Assembly: GCA_021847855.1 (NCBI GenBank)
Contig: JAJZOT010000097.1
Span: 1 to 6,504 of the forward strand
Direction of reading: 5' to 3'
DNA from: Thermoplasmata archaeon
GTDB lineage: Archaea > Thermoplasmatota > Thermoplasmata > Thermoplasmatales > Thermoplasmataceae
DNA length: 6,504 nucleotides
Below the pieces are notes generated by a model that was not told the DNA's origin, made no database searches, and worked only from the letters and a program-made list of their open reading frames with translations. The position numbers were made by a program, and so were the translations under genes. Numbering within the stretch: the first letter of the stretch is position 1; every line of letters starts with the position of its first letter. Of the stretch, positions 5,526-6,504 are shown one piece after another.

Positions 5526-6445
5526 TGCAGTGTTCAAGATGCAGTGAAAAGGCAATATACGAGGTCCGATACAATAGTTCCAGCCTTTGTAGAACGCATT
5601 TTAACCAGTTTGTGGAAAAGAGGGTTAAGAAAGAGATCCGAAACCAGTTAAAACGCAATGGGAAGCCTTTAGTTATATCGGTTGCAATATCCGGGGGAAA
5701 GGACAGTTCAGTAACACTCTACCTTCTGAATAAGATATTCGGAAAAGATAGGAAAATAAAACTTATGCCGTTCACAGTTGACGAGGGTATATCCGGTTAC
5801 AGAGATTCTGGTATTGAAAAGGCCAGGGAACTGTGTCATGACCTTGGACTGGAACACCATATAATCTCTTTCTCAGAGAGCTATGGAAAGAGGCTTGAAG
5901 ACATTGTAGCGGATGACAGGACCAACACAATTCCATGCTCTCACTGTGGTCCAATGAGGAGAAATCTGATGAACAAGATATCAAAGTTGAATTTTTCGGA
6001 CTATGTGGCCCTGGGAATAAACCTCGATGATTACGCCCAGTCAATACTTATGAATGTGGTAAAGGGCGATCTGAAGAGGCTCGCAAGAATGGCCCCCCAT
6101 GATCTAATCAGGGACACCCTGGTGCCGAGAATATTGCCACTTAGAAAGATCCCTGAAAATGAAGTTATGCTGTATGCAGTTGTTAATGGTATAAAGTTCG
6201 ATTCCGGGTGGTGTCCCTTCTACGAAAGGGCACAGCGGAATAAATTTCGCCACATAATAGCTGAACTTGAGGAAAGCACCCCTGGATCCAGACATGCGCT
6301 TGTCAGATTCCACGATGAGCTGAAACCTGTTCTTGCTGATTCGGTGAAGCATGAGGAACTTGGGAAATGCAGAATTTGTGGGTCTCCAACTGCGAATGAG
6401 GTTTGTGCTGTCTGCAGTGACCTGTCTGAAATGAACTTCACCTGA
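5525..6445 (+). CDS. ttuA: tRNA 2-thiolation enzyme, TtuA/Ncs6 (NcsA) family
   Basis: A 306-residue PP-loop ATPase predicted to adenylate a tRNA uridine and insert sulfur, making 2-thiouridine (position 54 in TtuA, wobble 34 in Ncs6/NcsA). In order: an N-terminal zinc finger C3-C6-C22-H25; PP-loop SGGKDS at 56-61; the catalytic pair C138/C141 in PCSHCGPMRR; C230 in the GWCPF segment, the third cysteine, which with the pair holds an Fe-S cluster in characterised TtuA; and a C-terminal zinc finger C282-C285-C294-C297. All expected cysteines are present and the length is typical, so it should be active. In archaea the sulfur usually comes from a ubiquitin-like SAMP thiocarboxylate; no such gene is in this window. 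The usual GHNLDDEAQ motif reads GINLDDYAQ (164-172) here. TtuA and Ncs6 cannot be told apart safely by eye, so the symbol marks the family. The start is ATG, right before MQCSRC. It is divergent from pepA. Confidence 0.9.
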   Translation: MQCSRCSEKAIYEVRYNSSSLCRTHFNQFVEKRVKKEIRNQLKRNGKPLVISVAISGGKDSSVTLYLLNKIFGKDRKIKLMPFTVDEGISGYRDSGIEKARELCHDLGLEHHIISFSESYGKRLEDIVADDRTNTIPCSHCGPMRRNLMNKISKLNFSDYVALGINLDDYAQSILMNVVKGDLKRLARMAPHDLIRDTLVPRILPLRKIPENEVMLYAVVNGIKFDSGWCPFYERAQRNKFRHIIAELEESTPGSRHALVRFHDELKPVLADSVKHEELGKCRICGSPTANEVCAVCSDLSEMNFT

Positions 6446-6480
6446 ACACCTTGATTTCTTCCAAAAAAGCTACTGCAGTG

Positions 6481-6497
6481 CGAAACGTTTATTATAA
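6481..6497 (+). promoter_or_regulatory. BRE/TATA-like promoter for a gene beyond the window
   Basis: CGAAACG followed by TTTATTATAA is the classic archaeal arrangement of a purine-rich TFB-recognition element and a TATA box on the plus strand. It lies 36 bases after the thiolation gene stop in non-coding DNA. It predicts a plus-strand transcript starting just outside the window at about 6515-6520. The downstream gene cannot be seen. Confidence 0.45.
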
Positions 6498-6504
6498 GCG
6501 CAAT

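Noticed and set aside
6438..6485. Possible 3' end of a minus-strand gene reading TAVAFLEEIKVFR then stop
   Set aside because: The peptide looks protein-like, but the same frame has two stop codons in a row about 16 codons upstream (around 6490-6497), so no real gene can end here without a frameshift.
1..6504. Mobile element, CRISPR array, toxin-antitoxin or defence island
   Set aside because: No transposase, terminal inverted repeats, regularly spaced repeats or defence domains are present; the PIN domain is part of a large fused protein, not a VapC toxin.

Overview
The window looks like a piece of a euryarchaeal chromosome, most likely from the Thermoplasmata (Thermoplasmatales-like). The evidence is the gene set: a PIN-ATPase-KH protein of the PINA type, a stand-alone asparagine-synthetase-like PP-loop protein, a beta-CASP nuclease without KH domains, and a TtuA/Ncs6 tRNA thiolase. 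Promoters are archaeal (TATA boxes about 25 bases from starts, one probably leaderless GTG start), AGA/AGG arginine codons are frequent, and genes are packed with gaps under 100 bases. The genus-level assignment is inference; the archaeal assignment is firm.

Layout. Bases 1-1306 (minus strand) hold a two-gene unit: mtnP (methylthioadenosine phosphorylase), followed after 7 bases by the N-terminal 175 residues of a beta-CASP metallo-beta-lactamase nuclease whose C-terminus lies outside the window. Bases 1395-2138 (minus) encode a small asparagine-synthetase-like PP-loop protein of unknown substrate. It is divergent from the 598-residue pinA homologue at 2198-3994 (plus), and both may share one near-palindromic TATA element. 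pinA converges on an M17 leucyl aminopeptidase (3980-5446, minus) with a 15-base 3' overlap; an oligo-T tract for each gene lies inside the other gene. A second divergent promoter region (5447-5524) separates the aminopeptidase from the tRNA thiolation enzyme (5525-6445, plus). The last 59 bases are non-coding and end in a strong archaeal BRE/TATA-like sequence for a gene beyond the window.

The genes are mainly housekeeping: RNA processing (beta-CASP), tRNA modification (TtuA/Ncs6), DNA recombination or repair (PINA), methylthioadenosine salvage (MtnP) and peptide turnover (PepA). I see no mobile element, CRISPR array, stable RNA gene or defence system, and no strong case for a wholly new system. 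The most open point is the substrate of the stand-alone asparagine-synthetase-like protein. No gap between genes exceeds 90 bases.
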